From Otis tarda (Eukaryota; Chordata; Aves; Otidiformes; Otididae), in the NCBI GenBank assembly GCA_026413225.1, contig JAPMTP010000045.1, positions 1 through 64,000 of the forward strand: a stretch of DNA of 64,000 bases, in the 5' to 3' direction. Under the pieces are notes generated by a model that saw only the letters and a program-made list of their open reading frames with translations, searched no databases and was not told where the DNA came from. Of the stretch, positions 1 through 12,900 are shown piece by piece; positions within the stretch are counted from its first letter, which is position 1; each line of letters starts with the position of its first letter. A program made the position numbers and the translations under genes.

Positions 1-941
1 AAGCCCTGGGGCATCCGCACCTCCCAGTGATCCGACGTCCGCGGCCACGTCCCTTTTTCCCAAGGCATCATCGTGAGGGCCGCCAGCCATCATGGCGCTT
101 GTCCCCGCAAACCCTCGGCCCTGCCCCTCGCTCGGCAGCCCTCGCCTCCTGGGCCCTGCCACCAGATCTTGCTTCCCTAAATCGCGGCGCAGGGCCGGTC
201 TCTTGGTCAGGGCAGATGCCACAGTCACATCTCGCTATGGCCACTTGCCCTCTGCTTCGAGAAAAGCGGGGTCGCCAGCATTTCCTGGCCTGCCCGCTTT
301 CACCCACCTGCCTTCCTCATTCGCTTTCGCGCCGTTATGGCCAGCAAAAGCGGGGCCACGCGCATCCCTTCGGGTTCTCACACCCTCAGGCTCCTTTCTG
401 CCCCATACAGCCTCCCCTGCAAAGCAACGGTCACTCCCACTGAGGGATCCCCGGACAGGCTCTCTCCCAATTTAAAGCCTCAGGGCCACCTTCGGGCTCC
501 AAGGGAGCCCAAGCAGTGGCATCCTGGAGAAAGATGGGCTCCATTTGTGTGCGTGTCCCCATCTCCCCCTCGGGGGCATCTGGGCATCTGCTCACCCTCA
601 CTCACCAGCACTGCTACCGCTTACCCAAGGACAGCGAGGAATTCACCCACCCCCAGAGGGAAACGGACCGCCTGCTTTGCCCCAAGCTGCCCCACAGCTT
701 CGCTTTCGCATGGGGGACATCGCTTTCCCCGTAGCTGCGCCGTGCCCACTTCACACCTACCGCCCTCGTTACCGCTCGCAGGGAGGCACGGGAAGACGGA
801 GGCCATGCAGTATGCTTCACCCACCCTCTCAAGTCCAACATCCTGCCTCTGGTTTCCTTGAGCTCCTTGCTTAGCTGGGTGATGACGTCCTCCTTGGACA
901 GGATCACGTTCTGCATCTCCGCCACCTCCTCCCTGCATTTC
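1..941 (-). CDS. Minus copy, cassette 3, exon K only (rest outside window)
   Basis: Exon K lies at about 826-941 and encodes VAEMQNVILSKEDVIT. Its donor region reads GAGAGGGTGGGTG, with one extra G compared with other copies. Positions 1-825 are intron and match the K-E intron of the other cassettes. The remaining exons would lie left of position 1. Confidence 0.55.
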
Positions 942-3900
942 CTGACAAAGATAACCGCCGCCTCTCACAGCCGCTTCGACAGGCTCATTTCCCGGAGCCC
1001 GCGCACGCCTTCCTGAGCCCCATCTCTATCATCGACACACGCACGTCGCTCTTTACCTGCCCTTCGCTCCCTGAGCTTCACACCTCTGGCCTCGCCAGCT
1101 CCCTCTCTCTTGCCCACAGCCGTCCGCACAAGTGGGACAGGCGGTGGAGCACTTACACGCTCCTCCTCCGCATCACGTGGAAACTACATGCACTTAAGAC
1201 CATCTCAGCCTACCCAGAGTGACTCTTTCCACTCCTCAGGGCTGCTTGCGCAATACCCCTTAGCCTACGCTCTGCTCCCCAGGCAACAGCCGCTCTTCTC
1301 CCAGCCCCTCCAGCCCAGCCAGCACACCTTACCTCAGAAAACAGGGCGGCTCCCTGACAGAAGATGCATCCAGCGAGGTTCCCCAGCATCGACTCACGGA
1401 CATTGCCCTGAAACTCTACGGCACACGTTAACACCGGCGCATTACTTCTTGGTCATGCGCACGTTTGGCCCGCTCGCTTCCGCTATGTCTATCTTTTCCC
1501 TCCCCAACAGCCCCATCGACTGAGGACCACCCATTTGCAGAAACCCACCACGCTCAGGGGCCCATTCCAATACTGAATAGACAGTTCCTCAGCATCCTTC
1601 CTCACTCAGCATCTCTTCTGCCGACGGACAACAGCTCTGCCTTGTTCCCAGAGACCCTCAGCAGCCTGGAGGGACACTCACCAGCCCAGAGACCCTCGCC
1701 AGCCTCTCACCACGGGATTCAGGCTTCGGCCACTTGGAGCCCTCGCCAGGTTGCCTGGGCTCGGAGACGGGCACAGGCTACGGAGAACAGCCTGGCACGC
1801 GCCTCCGCCCTGCAGATAGCGCTACCCCAGCCTCTGGCCATGGCTTTCCCTACATATTTAGCATGCAACCCTACTTCCCTGGGGGACAATTCTGAGATTG
1901 CACCCCTCACTGCTCCCTCTACTCTGGGAGCTTCTACCAGCGATGGCACCGCTTCTCCCACACTGCTCTCCGTGCAGGGAGAGACCCGACAGAGAGCGAC
2001 CGAATGGGAATGGCCGAGGGCTGGCAGAGGACTCCTCACACTGCACGCTAATCCTGGGCAAGGCTTTACGAGACCCACGGCTCTGTTCCTTGAGGCGCTG
2101 GCTGCTCTCGCTTGCCTCGAGGAGCGCAGCAGCCGAGAGCGGGAGCCCTCACGCACAGCGCTCGGGCGCCTGCTGGCTGCTGGCTCCCACTGCGCGGCAG
2201 CTCCTGCTGCCAAGCCCTTCGCCGGCCGCCTCCTGCCATCGCCACCTCCTCACACGGCACCAAGCGCTTTTCTGAAGCCTGGCACTTTTTCTTCTGCAAC
2301 GCTTTCCCTATCACCTGCGCACACTACCATGCACGGGAGAGCTGCCTTTGCTTGGGAACAGCCTGAGCCCCCACGCACGTGAGGAGCCTGTGCCCCTGGC
2401 ATGGCCCATTGCCCCCTCCTCCACGTTACGGGCTCCACCACGCCTGCTCAGGCCCTAACGGATGCCTCTTCCCCCTACAGCCCTGACAGCCTCACTTACC
2501 TGAGGACCTGACTCTCCTCCAGCATCTTCAGTCTCCCCGGAGCTCGTCCATGCCTGCTTTTTGGCGCCGGATTGTTTCCTCGTGCCTCTGGTCTCGGCAC
2601 CTCATGCCCAGGTTGACCAAGGCCCACGCCGGCTGCAGGAAGAAGCAGCCCAGTCAGTTCGCGCCCAAATCGCCTCCGGGTCAACACTAGCTCAGCTTGA
2701 CCCAGACGCTGAAAGACGCCGCTCGCCTCAGCAGGTGTCAAGAGCCAAGCCCATGGGGCGTCTTTCCCCACAGCCTCCTGGCAGATTGGTGGGTACAGCA
2801 GCGGCAGCAGAGACCCCTTTACATGGTCTCCCTGTGCCGGCCTCACGCCGGTAAGGGCATCAGCCCTGCAAACGCTCTGGAGAGCTGGGAGCAGGACGGC
2901 GCGTGGCTCTCAGCGGCTCCCCTCAGCGTTTTTCTCTGGCACTTGGCGCCACCGCAGAGGATTTTATTGCCTTGGACACAGGCACACCAATCCGCTCGGT
3001 GGCCTGCCTTTCTACGTGATCATAGAATGATAGAATGGTTTGGCTTGGAAGGGACCTTTAAAGCCCATCCAGTCCAACACCCTGCAAGGAGCAGGGACAT
3101 CTCCAACCACACCAGGTTGCTCAGAGCCCCGGCCAACCTGGCCTGGAATGTTTCCAGGGGATGGGGCATCCACCACCTCTCTGGGCAACCTGCACCAGTG
3201 CTCTACCTATGATGTGTTTGCTGCCCCACTGATCGCATGCGGGATTCTCTTTCTGCGCTACACCCCTGCACACAGACCCCCGCGGTTCCCTTGCTTGCTG
3301 CATGGCCCCAAACATCCAGACACCTGTCAGGAGAGAAAGGGAGGCCCCTTCATCCCACCCTGCCCACTGCTGCAACCTCCCCGCCTCGGCTCTGGCCGCT
3401 GTCGCCCCGCCATTCGCTCTCAAACAACAGCTTTGCCTGGGCTGCACCTCTGGCGCCTGGCGCTTCCCCTCCCCATCGCTACGTGCGCACCAGGGCAGGC
3501 GCTACCTCCCGCTCAGCGACAAAGGCTCCGAGTCACCGCCTGCCACCCAGCTTTCCCCTCGCTGGCACGCCCTCTTGCCACCCTTTGCCGTACAGGATGT
3601 ACGATTCCTACAGTCCCTCCAGCTGCTGCCGCAGTCACATTGCAGTTCTTCCCTTTTCCTGTGCCAGGGAACTCAAATGGGGATTCAGCGCAGAGGACAA
3701 AAGACCCTCCATTCCCGTCCGGTGCAACACGCTACCCCTGCTCCTGCTCGCCCAGCCCTGTCACTGCTTTTGTGGCGCCAATACCACCAGCAAGGTTGGG
3801 AAAAGGAGCCAACGCTTGCAGATCTTCCCCTCCATCGCCCCAGCCTCTGCTTGGCAATCAGCACAGCCGATCCTGCACATTGACCACACCCGCGCTTCCA

Positions 3901-6900
3901 AAGCGCTGCGCCCACATCCAGCCTCACCCGCTGGCAATGCCCACGCAGGAGCACCGCTGACGCGGCTCGTGGGTGCCACGGGCAGCCCTGCTCTCCTGCC
4001 TTTGGCCAGCTCGCAGCACGCCTGAGGCGGGCTGGGGCACTGGCCACTCTCACCGGCACACTGACAAACACCACGTGCGCCATCGATACCCTCAGCAAAC
4101 CCAGAGCCTCGGCAGCCTCCGCGCGGACTCCACCCTCCCAAAGGCTTCAGCCACCTTCGCCGGTATCCCGGGAGCCTCCTGCATCTTCACAGCACCACTT
4201 CTCGCGAGGCGTCCCTCAGCGCCTCGACACTCTGGAGCCTCGGGCTTGCCTGTGCCAGGAGACAAGACCCTTGAGGGACACCGTGACGGACAACAGCTGC
4301 CCAAACAGCTTGTGGAGAGCAGCACCCCCCGGGCACCCGCCGGTGACTATCGCGGGGTGGGTGGGGAACGTTCAGCTCAGTTCGTCAGGCGACTTCAACA
4401 CACGCGCCACTGGCACGTGTTCCACTAAACCCCGATCTCAGTTCACGAGGCGCTTGCATAGAGTCCCCATCGCTGAGCTCCGCTCCGCGGCTCTCGCACA
4501 CACCTTTGGCTCCCGGGGGAGATCCCGACATGCTGCCAGCTGCTGGGAATCCACAAAGCAGCTTTGGCCAAGGCCCCAGTTCATGGCTGCGTGTGCTCTT
4601 TAACTCATTAGCTGCTGCTTGCAGAGCTCTGTCCTTCTCCTTCATCACCATGGCCATCTCCCACAGCTCCTTTCTAAGCAGGTGCAGCTCCCACTCTTGG
4701 TCTTTCACCTGGCACATGTTCTGCTCCACTTCTGACTTCCGTCTGCTCGCTCAGCTCCCCTAGGCACACCACAGCTCCATGGGTGTCTGGCTCCCCCATC
4801 ACCCAAGCCCTGGGGGATCCGCACCTCCCAGTGATCCGACGTCCGCGGCCACGTCCCTTTTTCCCAAGGCATCATCGTGAGGGCCGTCAGCCATCATGGC
4901 GCTTTTCCCCGCAAACCCTCGCCTCTCTGCCCCTCGCTCGCCGCAGCCCTTCGCCTCCTGGGCCCTGCCACCAGACCTTGCTTCCTCTAAATCGCGGCGC
5001 AGGGCCGGTCTCTTTGTCAGGGCAGATGCCACAGTCACATCTCGCTATGGCCACTTGCCCCTCTGGCTTCGAGAAAAGCGGGGTCGCCAGCATTTCCTGG
5101 CCTGCCCGCTCTTCACCCACCTGCCTTCCTCATTCGCTTCGCGCCTCGCGTGCTATGGCCAGCAAAGCGGGCCACGCGCATCCCTTCATCTCACACCTCA
5201 GGCTCCTTTCTGCCCCATACAGCCTTCCCAAAGCAACGCGTCACTCCCACTGAGGGATCCCCAGACAGGCTCTCCCAATTTAAAGCCTCAGGGCCACCTT
5301 CGGCTCCAAGGGAGCCCAAGCAGTGGCATCCTGGAGAAAGATGGGCTCCATTTGTGTGCGTGTCCCCATCTCCCTCGGGGCATCTGCTCACCCTCACTCA
5401 CCAGCACTGCTACCGCTTACCCAAGGACAAAGCGAGGAATTCACCCACCCCCAGAGGGAACGGACCGCCTGCTTTGCCCCAAGCTGCCCCTACAGCTTCG
5501 CTTTCGCATGGGGACATCGCTTTCCCGTAGCTGCGCCGTGCCCGCTTCACACCCCCTACCGCCCTCAGTTACCGCTCGCAGGAGGCACGGGAAGACGGAG
5601 GCCATGCAGTATCGCTTCACTCCACCTCTCAAGTCCAAACATCCTGCCTCTGGTTTCCTTGAGCTCCTTGCTTAGCCGGCTGAGGATGATGTCCTCCTTG
5701 GACAGGATCACGTTCTGCATCTCCGCCACCTCCTCCCTGCATTTCCTGGACAAAGATAACCGGCCGCCTTCTCACAGAGCCGCTTCGACAGACTCATTTC
5801 CCGGAGCCCGCGCACGCCTTCCTGAGCCCCATCTCATCATCGACACACGCACGTCGCTCTTTTTACCTGCTCCTTCTTCGCTCCCTGGAGCTTCACACCT
5901 CTTGGCCTCGCCAGCTCCCTCTCTCTTGCCCACAGCCGTCCGCAATGGGACAATAGCGGAGCCAATTCTTACACGCTCCTCCGCATCATGTGGAAACTAC
6001 ATGCACTTAAGACCATCTCAGCCTACCCAGAGGACTCTTTCCACCTCAGGGCTGCTTGCGCAAATGCCCCTTGGCCTTCCCTGGGCTCCCCAGGCGACAG
6101 CCGCTCTTCTCCCAGCCCCTCCAGCCCAGCCAGCACACCTTACCTCAGAAAAAAAAACAGGGCGGCTCCCTGACAGAAGATGCATCCAGCGAGGTTCCCA
6201 GCATCGACTCACGGCCATTGCCCTGAAACTCTACGGCACACGTTAACACCTAGCTGCATTACTTCTTGGTCAATGCGCACAACAGTTTGGCCCTCTCGCT
6301 TCCTACAGCTATGTCTATCTTTTCCTCCCCAACAGCCCCATCGACTGAGGACCACCCGAGCTTTGCAGAAACCCACCACACTCAGGGGTTCCCTTCCAAT
6401 ACTGCTTAGACAGTTCCTCACATCCTTCCTCACTCTCAGCATCTCTTCTGCCCGTGGACGGACAACAGGTCTGCCTTTTTCCCAGAGACCCTCAGCAGCC
6501 CGCAGACCCTCGGGCCAGCCTCTCACCACGGGATTCAGGGTCGGCCACTTGGAGCCTCGCTGGGTTGCCTGGGCTCGGAGATGGGCACAGGCCACGGAGA
6601 ACAGCCTGCACGCGCCCGCCCTGCAGATAGCGCTACCCCCCAGCCTCTGGCCATGGCTTTCCCTACATATTTAGCATGCAACCCTACTTCCCTGGGGGAC
6701 AATTTGGAGATTGCACCCCTCACTGCTCCTCTACTTCGGAAGTTTCTACCAGCGATGGCACCGCTTTTCTCTCCACACTGCTCTCCTCGTACAGATAGAG
6801 ACCCGACAGAGAGGGAACGAAAGAGAATGGCCGAGGGCTGGCAGAGGACTCTCACACCGCACGCTAATCCCAAGGCTGTACGAGACCCACGGCTCCGTTC

Positions 6901-9900
6901 CATGAGGCGCTGGCTGCTCTCGCTTGCACCGAGGAGCGCAGCAGCCGAGAGCTGGGAGCTCCTCACGCACAGCTATGCCAGGCGCCTGCTGGCTGCTGGC
7001 TCCCACTGCGCGGCAGCTCCTGCTGCCAAGCCCTTCGCCCGCCGCCTCCTGGCAACGCCACCTCCTCACGTGGCACCACGCGCTTTCCTGAAGCCTGGCA
7101 CTTTTTCTTCTGCACCGCTTTCCTATCACCTGCGCACACTACCATGCACGGGAGAGCTGCCCTTGCATGGGAACAGCCTGAGCCCCATGCACATGAGGAG
7201 CCTGTGCCCCTGGCATGGCCCATTGCTCCCCTCCTCCGTGTTACGGGCTCCCACCACGCCTGTCAGGCCCTAACGGATGCCTCTTCCCCCTACAGCCCTG
7301 ACAGCCTCACTTACCTGAGGACTGACTCTCCTCCAGCATCTTCAGTCTCCCCCGGAGCTCGTCCATGCCTGCTTTTTGGCGCCGGATTGTTTCCTCATGC
7401 CTCTGGTCTCGGCACCACATGCCCAGGTTGACCAAGGCCCACGCCGGCTGCAGGAAGAAGCAGCCCAGTCAGTTCTCGCCCAAATCGCCTCCGGGTCAAC
7501 TTGAGCTCAGCTTGACTCCCGGCTTTAGACACCGGCCACTGCTGAAAGACGCCGGCCTCCTTCGGAAGCTGCCAAGGGCCAAGCCTCCATGGGGGCGTCT
7601 CTCCCCACAGCCTCCTGGCAGATTGGTGGGGTACAGCAGTGGCAGCAGAGACCCCTTACGTGGTCCCCTGTGCCGGCTCCTCACGCCGGAAAGGTCATCA
7701 GCCCTGGGCAAACGCTCTGAAGAGCTGGGAGAGGGACGGCGCGTGGCTCTCAGCGGCCCGCCTCAGCGTTTTTCTCTGGCACTTGGCGCCACCGCAGAGG
7801 ATTTTATTGCCTTGGACACCGGCACACCGATCCGCTCGGTGGCCTGCCTTTCTACGTGGATCATAGAATGACAGAATGGTTTGGCTTGGAAGGGACCTCT
7901 AAACCCCATCCAGTCCAGCCCCCTGCAAGGAGCAGGGACATCTTCCCCAACCACACCAGGTTGCTCAGAGCCCTGGCCAACCTTGCCTGGAATGTTTCCA
8001 GGGATGGGGCATCCACCACCTCTCTCTGGGCAACCTGCGCCAGTGCTCTACCCATGATGTTCTACTGATCGCATGCGGGATTCTCATCTGCGCTACACCC
8101 CTGCACACAGACCCCCGCGGTTCCCTTGCTTGCTGCATGGCCCCAAACATCCAGACACTCAGGAGAAGGGAGGCCCTTCATCCCACCCTGCCCACTGCTG
8201 CAAGCTCCCCCGCTCGGCTCTTGGCCGGCCTGTCGCCCCGCTCTATCTCGCCTCTCAAACAACAGCTTTGGCCTGGGCTGCACCTCTGGCGCCTGGCGCC
8301 TTCCCCTCCCCATCGGCTACGTGCGCACTGGGGCAGGCGCTACCTTCCCGCCGTCAGCGTCAGGCCTCCGAAGGTCACCGCCTGGCACCCAGCCTTCCCT
8401 TCGCTGGCACGCCCTCTGCCACCCCTTGCCGTACAGGATGTACGATTCCTACAGTCCCTCCAGAGAAGCTGCTGCTGCAGTCACCTTGCAGTTCTCTCCC
8501 TTTTCCCGTGCCAGGGAACTCAAATGGGGATTCAGCGCTGGAGGACAAAAGAACCTCCATTCCCATCCGGTGCAACACGCTACCCCTGCTCCTGCTCTCG
8601 CGCTCAGCCCTGTCACCGCTTTTGTGGCGCCACTACCACCAGCAGCAAGGTTGGGAAAAGGAGCCAACGCTTGCAGATCTTCCCCTCCATCGCCCCAGCC
8701 TCTGCTTGGCAAATCAGCACAGCCATCCGCACACACCACACCTCGCGCTTCCAAAAGCGCTGCGCCCACATCCAGCTCCTCACCCGCTGCGCAATGCCCA
8801 CGCAGGAGCACCGCTGACGCGGCTCGTGGGTGCCACGGGCAGCCCTTGCTCCTGCCTTTGGCCAGCTCGCAGTGACACGCCTGAGGCGGGCCGTGGCACT
8901 GGCCACTCTCACCGGCACACTGACAAACACCACGTGCGCCATCGATACCCTCAGCAAACCCAGGAGCTCTGCAGCCTCCGCGCGGACTCACCCTCCCAAA
9001 GGCTTCAGCCACCTTCGCTCGGTATCCTGGGAGCCTCCTCCACCTTCAGCACCGCTTCTCGCGGAGGCGTCCCCTCAGCGCCTGACACTCTGCTCGGGCT
9101 TGCCTGTGCCAGGAGACAAGACCCCTTGAGGGACACCGTGACGGACACAACAGCTGCCCAAACAGCTTGTGGAGAGCAGCACCCCAGGAACCCGCCAGTG
9201 ACTATCGCGGGGTGGGTGGGAACGTTCAGCTCACTTCATGGCGACCCCTTCAACACACGGCCACTGGCACGCGTTCCTACTAAACCCCTATCTCAGTTCA
9301 CGTGGCACTTGCATAGAGTCCCCACCCGAGTCGCCCTCTCGCTCCGCGGCTCTCGCACACACCGTTGGCTCCTCGCGAGATCCCGAAATGCCGCCAGCTG
9401 CTGGGAATCCACACAGCAGCTTTGGCCAAGGCCCCAGTTCATGGCTGCGTGTACCTTAACCTCATTAGCTGCTGCTTGGGCAGAGCTCTGTCCTTCTCCT
9501 TCATCACCATGGCCATCTCCAACAGCTCCTTTCTAAGCAGGTGCAGCTCCCACTCTTGGTCTTTCACCTGGCACATGTTCTGCTCCACTTCTGACTTCCG
9601 CTGCTCACTCAACACTCCTAGGCACACCAAAGCTCCATGGGTGTCTGGCTCCCCCATCACCCAAGCCCTGGGGAATCCGCACCTCCCAGTGATCCGACTT
9701 CCGCGGCCACGTCCCTTTTTCCCAAGGCATCATCGTGAAGGCCGTCAGCCATCATGGCGCTTCTCCCCACAAACCCTCGCCCTGCCCTCGCTCACAGCCC
9801 TCGCCTCCTGGGCCCTGCCACCAGACCTTGTTTCCCTAAATCGCGGCGCAGGGCTGGTCTCTTTGTCAGGGCAGATGCCGCAGTCACGGCTCGCTACAGA

Positions 9901-12900
9901 CACTTGCCCTCTGCTTCGAGAAAAGCGGGGTCGCCAGCATTTCCTGGCCTGCCCGCTTTCACCCACCTGCCTTCCTCATTCGTTTCGCGCCGTTATGGCC
10001 AGCAAAAGCGGGCCACGCGCATCCCTTCATCTCACACCTCAGGCTCCTTTCTGCCCCATACAGCCTCCCCAAAGCAACGTCACTCCCACTGAGGGATCCC
10101 CGGACAGGCTCTCCCAATTTAAAGCCTCAGGCCACCTTCGGCTCCAAGGGAGCCCAAGCAGTGGCATCCTGGAGAAAGATGGGCTCCATTTGTGTGTGTG
10201 TCCCCATCTCCCTCGGGGCATCTGCTCACCCTCACTCACCAGCACTGCTACCGCTTACCCAAGGACAGCGAGGAATTCACCCACCCCCAGAGGGAACGGA
10301 CCGCCTGCTTTGCCCCAAGCTGCCCCACAGCTTCGCTTTCGCATGGGGACATCGCTTTCCCGTAGCTGCGCCGTGCCCGCTTCACACCTACCGCCCTCGT
10401 TACCGCTCGCAGGAGGGACGGGAAGACGGAGGCCATGCAGTATGCTTCACCCACCTCTCAAGTCCAACATCCTGCCTCTGGTTTCCTTGAGCTCGTTGCT
10501 TAGCCGGCTGATAACGTCCTCCTTGGACAGGATCACGTTCTGCATCTCCGCCACCTCCTCCCTGCATTTCCTGACAAAGATAACCGCCGCTCTCACAGCC
10601 GCTTCGACAGACTCAATTCCCGGAGCCCGCGCACGCCTTCCTGAGCCCCATCTCATCATCGACACACGCACGTCGCTCTTTACCTGCCCTTCGCTCCCTG
10701 AGCTTCACACCTCTGGCCTCGCCAGCTCCCTCTCTCTTGCCCGCAGCCGTCCGCATGGGACAGCGGAGCACTTACACGCTCCTCCGCATCACGTGGAAAC
10801 TACACGCACTTAAGACCATCTCAGCCTACCCAGAGGACTCTTTCCACCTCAGGGCTGCTTGCGCAATGCCCCTTGGCCTTCCCTGGGCTCCCCAGGCGAC
10901 AGCCGCTCTTCTCCCAGCCCCTCCAGCCCAGCCAGCACACCTTACCTCAGAAAACAGGGTGGCTCCCTGACAGAAGATGCATCCAGCGAGGTTCCCAGCA
11001 TCGACTCACGGACATTGCCCTGAAACTCTACGGCACACGTTAACACCGCCGCATTACTTCTTGGTCATGCGCACGTTTGGCCCGCTCGCTTCCGCTATGT
11101 CTATCTTTTCCTCCCCAACAGCCCCATCGACTGAGGACCACCCATTTGCAGAAACCCACCACGCTCAGGAGCCCATTCCAATACTGCTTAGACAGTTCCT
11201 CACATCCTTCCTCACTCAGCATCTCTTCTGCCCGTGGACAACAGCTCTGCCTTGTTCCCAGAGACCCTCAGCAGCCTGGAGACACTCACCAGCCCAGAGA
11301 CCCTCGCCAGCCTCTCACCACGGGATTCAGGCTCTGAGATCCTCTCCGAGGGTCTCCAGAGGCCAGCCCCAGGCCTCCCCTCCGCATTTACGGGAACTGC
11401 GGCACATTCCCACCCCCAGGAAGTGGCTGCTATGGTCGAGATGTCGCTGGAAGGGACCATTGTTGACCGTGCACGCAGCCCAGCTGGCAGGCAATAAGAG
11501 TGCACACACTACATGAGCACATCGACCCCGGAGGAAAGCCTCGCTCCACGAGTGTCACAGGACAAAGACCGGCAGCAAAGGCACCAGGCTCCTTGCCCGC
11601 CATCAGGGCTTGCTAAACCTGGGATGCAGGGAGGACCTTGCAGCTCTTTGCAGCGTACACCTTCATCACGCTGGCAACCATTCCTACAAGCAGGAACCCC
11701 TCGACAAGAACCTCTTGCTCCTTGCTCCACTGCCTTTGGTCTGGGGAAGGCTGCTGCCATGACTTGCAAGCCTTCCTCCCTGCTGGTCCCCCATCCCCTC
11801 CTCGCTCTCTCTCCTAAGGTTTCTTACTTGCCCAAACCGCCTCAGATTCGCACCAGCGCAGGGGCCCAACGTCCCCAGGCTCAGGCTCACGCCAGCCCTT
11901 CTGCTCTACAGCTGGCTAGCTAGGACATGCCACCTGGAGCAGGTGAGCTCACCCGGACACCCCGCGGGACACAGACCTTGCCAGAGGTCATCTGGTGCAT
12001 CCCTGTGCTGGCCAGCAGCCGCTCCGTGCCTTTCTCCCAGGACACTTGGAATTTGAAGGACTTCAGCTATACCAGAAATCAACACGGGAAGACACAAATC
12101 ACTGAAACCTGCTAGCAGCTCTGCAGCTCTGCCCAACCCAGCCCTCTACATACCAAGGCAAAGGCTGTCCTGGCACCTTCCTCCTCCGACACCGAGGTCT
12201 CTGCGCTCAGGCACGATGACCTTACCTTTGCCTTGGCAACACTCGTCCCGTAGCTGCCTCCAGCTCCGGACCGTGGATCCTGCCGATCCTGCCCCATGCC
12301 CACAGACGCCCTACCTGCTCCTTGGCCTGCTCCAAGTCGGCTCTCAGCACATGCTTCTTGCGCCCCATGGCCTGCAGCCACAGAGCTTGCCTGGCACGGT
12401 GTTGTTTCAGCATCTTCTCGGCCTGCAAGCCAAGAGCATTTGCACATCAAAGCCAGACCAGTCAAACATGCCAGAAGTGCTTCTGCCCAGACCATCTCGG
12501 GCCCATCCCTCCCTGCCCTCCGCCGCGTACCCCACAGCCAGATCCTTACCTTGGCTTTCTCAGCCAGCTGCCCTCGCGTGATCTTCTGTTCGGTGCAATA
12601 CTTCTGCACCTCCCCCTGCAGCCGCTCCACATCGCTTTCGAGCTCCTTGATGCGCTGCAAGAGTCCCGGGACAGAGCAGGCTCTCACCAGAGGAGCCTCG
12701 GCACTGCCTCTCCAGAGGGTTTCTCCCACTAAGCCCTACATTTTCCCCATCTGGCCCATTTCCTTTAGCCCACAGCTTTCTCCTCTCAACGTTTACTGTG
12801 GTCACATTGGTTTTCGAGTGGCTTGCACTCTTATTTCAGACACCATTCTCCTGCATTGCAGCGCGGTGTTACGATTTCTACCGGAGCTTACATTTCTCCG

